A stretch of 64,000 bases of DNA from positions 930,001-994,000 of the forward strand of contig NZ_JANIDY010000001.1 in NCBI RefSeq assembly GCF_026385525.1. The letters run 5' to 3'. The notes under the pieces are model-generated. The model was not told the origin of the DNA, ran no database searches, and saw only the letters and a list, made by a program, of their open reading frames with translations. This stretch comes from Bombella pluederhausensis (GTDB lineage Bacteria; Pseudomonadota; Alphaproteobacteria; Acetobacterales; Acetobacteraceae). Position numbers and translations under genes: made by a program. Below, piece by piece: positions 61,009-64,000 of the stretch. The stretch's first letter is position 1. The number at the start of each line of letters is the position of its first letter.

Positions 61009-61560
61009 TTAACGCCGAACCAGCCCAGCGCCCTGTATCCGGCAGCGATCCAACAGGTCCAGAGCACTGCCAGCCAGATTTTTCATATCCGTTGTGCTGC
61101 CATTTTTCTGTACCTGCACCAGCCTGTTCCGCTCTCCCATCGTATATGAATGCGTCACAACATACAGGAACGTCCTATTAAACGACCGCCCATAAAGACG
61201 CCCCAATGTGGTCAGCCGCTTTTGCTCAAGGGCAGATGGCTTCTCCAGCAATGTCAGATTAGAAGTCGTTGCCAATTTCTGAGCGGAGGCATGCGCCTTG
61301 TCGTAATCTCTGGCAAGCTGAGTTGCGAACCCTTTTATGAGATCATCATCGCTATGTGTGGCTGCAAGTGTAGCCACGGACTTCATATAAGCCGCATGAG
61401 CATTGATCTGCTGGAGCACCGGCACATCATCCGCAGCCAATTTCGGTACGGGTGTTACCGGCCCCTTGGGCAAAGGCGGAACCCGTGGGGCTGGTGGCGG
61501 ATTTAGGCCACACCCCGCAACCGACAGAAGCATGGTGCAGATCACGAAACGATACTTCAT
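61009..61560 (-). CDS. DUF4142-like lipoprotein
   Basis: From the ATG at 61560 (MKYRFVICTM) the product has 183 residues with a lipobox SVAGC near residues 13-17. A proline-rich linker follows, then a four-helix domain starting VLQQINAHAAYMKSVATLAA with FATQLARDYDKAHASAQ, the pattern of DUF4142 periplasmic proteins. Their biochemical role is unknown; the fold is ferritin-like without obvious metal ligands here. It is flanked by a 237-base gap on the left with no gene seen. Confidence 0.75.
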   Translation of the reverse strand: MKYRFVICTMLLSVAGCGLNPPPAPRVPPLPKGPVTPVPKLAADDVPVLQQINAHAAYMKSVATLAATHSDDDLIKGFATQLARDYDKAHASAQKLATTSNLTLLEKPSALEQKRLTTLGRLYGRSFNRTFLYVVTHSYTMGERNRLVQVQKNGSTTDMKNLAGSALDLLDRCRIQGAGLVRR

Positions 61561-61670
61561 GCAGGGTTCCCCTCTTTTCATCTCTCTGGGCACCTGAGAC
61601 AATGCCCCATATCATCATCCAGCCGGGTTATAACCAATATGTCGCCTCATGACAGGAGCTATCCCTCCGT

Positions 61671-62066
61671 ATGACGTCTTTCCTCAAATTACTTTTCAGT
61701 CTGGGTGCCATCAGTGCCAGTCTCGCCGTGGCTTTTCAGGCCATCGCAACCCATCTGCCGGACTCCGCCTTTCCTGTCCTACACGGGCGGGAAATGGTGC
61801 ATATGGCAGCGGATATCGCCCTCTGGCACGGCATCGCCCTCTGCGCCCTGACATTAGGTTCCCGCCAGCTGAACCTGCTGCGGATTTCTATCGGATGCGC
61901 CGGTCTGGCAGCAGGAATGCTCCTTTTCAGCATTCCCGTTACACTGCATGGATTCGGCATCCTGTTCCCGGCCCGACTGGCGCCATTCGGCGGGACACTG
62001 CTCATACTCTCATGGCTGTGCGTTGCTGCCGCTGTGCCGTTCCGGCCCAAACGAAACCAGTCCTAG
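61671..62066 (+). CDS. DUF423 family membrane protein
   Basis: This 131-residue protein has four membrane helices. It shows GAISASLAVAFQAIATH near residues 12-28 and WHGIALCALTLG near 52-63, the DUF423 pattern (YgdD/YwdK type). The function of the family is not known. It is convergent with a small membrane-protein gene whose stop overlaps its own. Confidence 0.85.
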   Translation: MTSFLKLLFSLGAISASLAVAFQAIATHLPDSAFPVLHGREMVHMAADIALWHGIALCALTLGSRQLNLLRISIGCAGLAAGMLLFSIPVTLHGFGILFPARLAPFGGTLLILSWLCVAAAVPFRPKRNQS

Positions 62067-62392
62067 CGCTTTCTGAACTGACCTAGAATCCACAATCCAA
62101 GAAGCTGGAGCAGCAAGGCCAGACAAAAACAGGACAGGACAATACCCATCAGGAGAAGCTGCTCCCGCCCCAAAGCCGTCTCAACATGAAACAGGCTGTA
62201 AAGCCGCTGCCAGAGAGACGTCCCAGCAACGTACTGTATGACATGGGTAGCAGGACGATAGAACCGGACCAGCGCAAGAAAGATAACAGTCAGCCCAAGC
62301 AGAGTGACCATCCGCCCCAAAGTCGAGAGGACTGAAATCTCCTTCCGTGGAGAACTGGAAAAAATTGGCCGTTTCCGTCTTGCCACAAGCAT
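62063..62392 (-). CDS. Small hypothetical membrane protein
   Basis: From the ATG at 62392 (AGAAGGA five bases upstream) the product has 109 residues. It has a basic N-terminus (ARRKRPIFSSSPRKE) and two membrane helices (about 25-45 and 80-104). A start at 62455 would add 21 residues without a ribosome site. No family is recognised. Its 3' end overlaps the convergent DUF423 gene by four bases. Confidence 0.6.
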   Translation of the reverse strand: MLVARRKRPIFSSSPRKEISVLSTLGRMVTLLGLTVIFLALVRFYRPATHVIQYVAGTSLWQRLYSLFHVETALGREQLLLMGIVLSCFCLALLLQLLGLWILGQFRKR

Positions 62393-62552
62393 ACCATCCT
62401 TCTGAGATCGAGCGTTCACCCTAATCAGGACTTGGCTGGTTATCAAGAACAACACATCTCAACTAGTCTGTTTAACGTCTCATTGTTACCTTTCAGCTAA
62501 CAATATGAGACAGTCCCTCATAACTTTCCCCACTTACAGGAGGTTTTACTTC

Positions 62553-63068
62553 ATGCGTTTCCCTCTTTCCGCCCTTGTCCTTGCAGGTATGGCCCTTGCT
62601 CTACCTGCTGCCCATGCAGCACAGCCTCAGGCACCTCTCCCGGACATCAGCAAAATTGCCAGCATCACACCTGCCCATGAGCCCTACCCCCCTGCTGAAC
62701 TCGCCAGCAAGCAGGTCCATGAAGCCTTTCTGACAGCTGCCAAAACAAACCGCCGTGTTCTGCTTGATTTCGGTGGAAACTGGTGCCCGGACTGCCGCAT
62801 CCTTGCGGGCATCTTTGCCGTACCATCAGTCAGCCAGTGGCTATCGGAGCATTTCGTTGTCGTGCCCGTCAATGTTGGGCATCTGGACACCAACATGGAG
62901 CTGGCCCAGCAATATGGCGTGACCATCAAAGCCGTACCAACTGTTCTTATTCTCACCCCTCAAGGCCGCCTGCTGAATCCTGATGGCACCCTCACCCTCG
63001 GCTCGGCCCGCCAGATGGCCCCGCAATCCGTCATCACCCTGCTGAATGAATGGAACCAGCGCCCCTGA
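62553..63068 (+). CDS. Secreted thioredoxin-fold protein
   Basis: This 171-residue protein starts at ATG 62553 behind a strong AGGAGG site. The signal peptide is LVLAGMALALPAAHAAQ. A thioredoxin fold follows with the CxxC motif GNWCPDC near residues 89-95 and the cis-proline loop VTIKAVPTVLIL. It resembles periplasmic thioredoxin-7-type thiol oxidoreductases. The substrate is unknown. A terminator hairpin follows at once. Confidence 0.88.
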   Translation: MRFPLSALVLAGMALALPAAHAAQPQAPLPDISKIASITPAHEPYPPAELASKQVHEAFLTAAKTNRRVLLDFGGNWCPDCRILAGIFAVPSVSQWLSEHFVVVPVNVGHLDTNMELAQQYGVTIKAVPTVLILTPQGRLLNPDGTLTLGSARQMAPQSVITLLNEWNQRP

Positions 63069-63073
63069 AACAA

Positions 63074-63110
63074 AAGGGCCATTTCTACCTGATGGAGAGA
63101 AATGGCCCTT
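63074..63110. terminator. Bidirectional terminator
   Basis: AAGGGCCATTTCT (63074-63086) and AGAAATGGCCCTT (63098-63110) are perfect 13-base arms between two convergent genes. Confidence 0.85.
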
Positions 63111-63114
63111 CACG

Positions 63115-64000
63115 TCAGCCTATGATGCCCTGCACGAAACGCTCCAGACGCTGGCAGGCTTCTTTCAGCTCTGCATCAGACGCTGCAAAAGACAGACGCA
63201 GATGCGGCCCATACCCAAAAGCAGAACCCGGCACTGTCGCCACATGCGCTTCTTCCAGAAGGGCCTCCGCAAAGGCCACATCATCGCTCAGCACACGCCC
63301 ACCGGCTGATGTCCTGCCAATCAGGGCTGACAGGCCGGGATAAGCATAGAAAGCCCCCTGCGGCATGGCACAGCTCAGCCCTTCAATCTGGCGCAACGCA
63401 CCGACTACAAGGGCACGCCGCCGCTCATACGTCTCCCGCATGGCCTGCACACCGGCAATATCTTCTTTCAAAGCGGCGACAGAGCCGCCCTGCGCCAGCG
63501 TACAGATGCCCGATGTCGTATTCCCCTGCACCTTGATCATCGCCTTGATGAGCGGCACGGGACCACAGGCGAACCCGACCCGCCAGCCTGTCATGGCATA
63601 GGCCTTGCTCATGCCATTGATGATGAGGATACGATCAGCAAGGTCTGGAGCGACATTGAGCAAAGACAGGTGATGCTTACCATCAAATGTCAGATGCTCA
63701 TAAATCTCGTCACTCATCACCAAGACATGCGGGTTATCCCGCAGCACGGCAGCAATCGCCTCCAGATCGGCACGCTCCAAAATCGCACCAGTCGGATTAT
63801 TGGGGAAGTTCAGCACAAGCCAGCGGGTCCGGGGCGTGATGGCAGCCCGGATAGCCTCGGCCTGCGGGCGGAAACCATCCTCCTCCCGGCAGGCAATTTC
63901 CACCGGCACACCGCCAAACATACGGGCAATAAGCGGATAACTGACCCAGTAAGGTGCCGGGACAATCACCTCATCCCCTGCATCCACTGACGCCATAAAG
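63115..64000 (-). CDS. Aspartate aminotransferase (class I PLP), partial
   Basis: The frame is open at the right edge, so the N-terminal part lies outside the window. The visible part has DAGDEVIVPAPYWVSYP, the cofactor-binding FPNNPTGA and SDEIYEHLTFDG, and the PLP lysine block INGMSKAYAMTGWRVG. The arginine in GPHLRLSFAAS binds the substrate carboxylate. This matches class Ib aspartate (or aromatic) aminotransferases that exchange amino groups between aspartate and 2-oxoglutarate. Substrate range cannot be fixed here. Confidence 0.92.
   Translation of the reverse strand, partial: FMASVDAGDEVIVPAPYWVSYPLIARMFGGVPVEIACREEDGFRPQAEAIRAAITPRTRWLVLNFPNNPTGAILERADLEAIAAVLRDNPHVLVMSDEIYEHLTFDGKHHLSLLNVAPDLADRILIINGMSKAYAMTGWRVGFACGPVPLIKAMIKVQGNTTSGICTLAQGGSVAALKEDIAGVQAMRETYERRRALVVGALRQIEGLSCAMPQGAFYAYPGLSALIGRTSAGGRVLSDDVAFAEALLEEAHVATVPGSAFGYGPHLRLSFAASDAELKEACQRLERFVQGIIG

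Overview
The window is GC-rich chromosomal DNA of an alphaproteobacterium. An acetic acid bacterium (Acetobacteraceae) fits best. The reasons are a GapR/DUF2312 gene, an alphaproteobacterial-style division and cell-wall (dcw) cluster with an FtsZ C-terminal peptide, and a metabolic set of Lut lactate oxidation, acetoin formation and glucose-6-phosphate dehydrogenase. The genus cannot be fixed from the sequence alone.

Layout. 1-2.4 kb: end of an Asp/Glu racemase, a LctP-like lactate permease and a divergent XRE-cupin regulator around a 34-bp palindrome. 2.4-6.2 kb: rmuC, tRNA-Ser, rplU-rpmA and obgE. 6.2-9.1 kb: lutABC, with a Fur-box-like palindrome upstream. 9.2-12.7 kb: alsD-alsS (pyruvate to acetoin) with a divergent LysR regulator. 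12.8-15.9 kb: gapR, zwf, a small membrane protein and rnpB. 16.1-41.5 kb: a collinear block mraZ-rsmH-ftsL-ftsI-murE-murF-mraY-murD-ftsW-murG-murC-murB-ddlB-ftsQ-ftsA-ftsZ-lpxC-bamD-recN-ligA, headed by four exactly phased MraZ boxes. 41.7-43.6 kb: a CNNM/CorC-type membrane protein and pncA.

43.6-48.5 kb: an AT-richer five-gene leftward operon with a GT8 glycosyltransferase, two diverged paralogues of unknown function, a DXD-type glycosyltransferase and a secreted glucoamylase-like hydrolase. 48.6-50.1 kb: a small island remnant between an intact tRNA-Arg(TCT) and a decayed 3' copy of it, carrying two unknown genes and a tiny XRE regulator. 50.1-54.5 kb: tRNA-Pro, gpt, two tandem tRNA-Asn, ispH-thrB-rnhA and a lipoprotein. 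54.6-60.8 kb: a second glycosyltransferase cluster (GT2-type, GT8, a GT2 fused to a DUF1796-like domain, a CgeB-type GT and a coiled-coil protein). 60.8-64 kb: a DUF4142 lipoprotein, DUF423 protein, small membrane protein, secreted thioredoxin-fold protein and the 3' part of an aspartate aminotransferase gene.

The most interesting material is the two glycosyltransferase clusters. Several of their proteins, enzymatic and non-enzymatic, share what looks like a fascin/beta-trefoil-like motif (V-A/G-L ... W-E-x-F). One glycosyltransferase is fused to a papain-like DUF1796 domain in which the usual cysteine is not seen. No CRISPR array, complete prophage or intact insertion sequence was seen.
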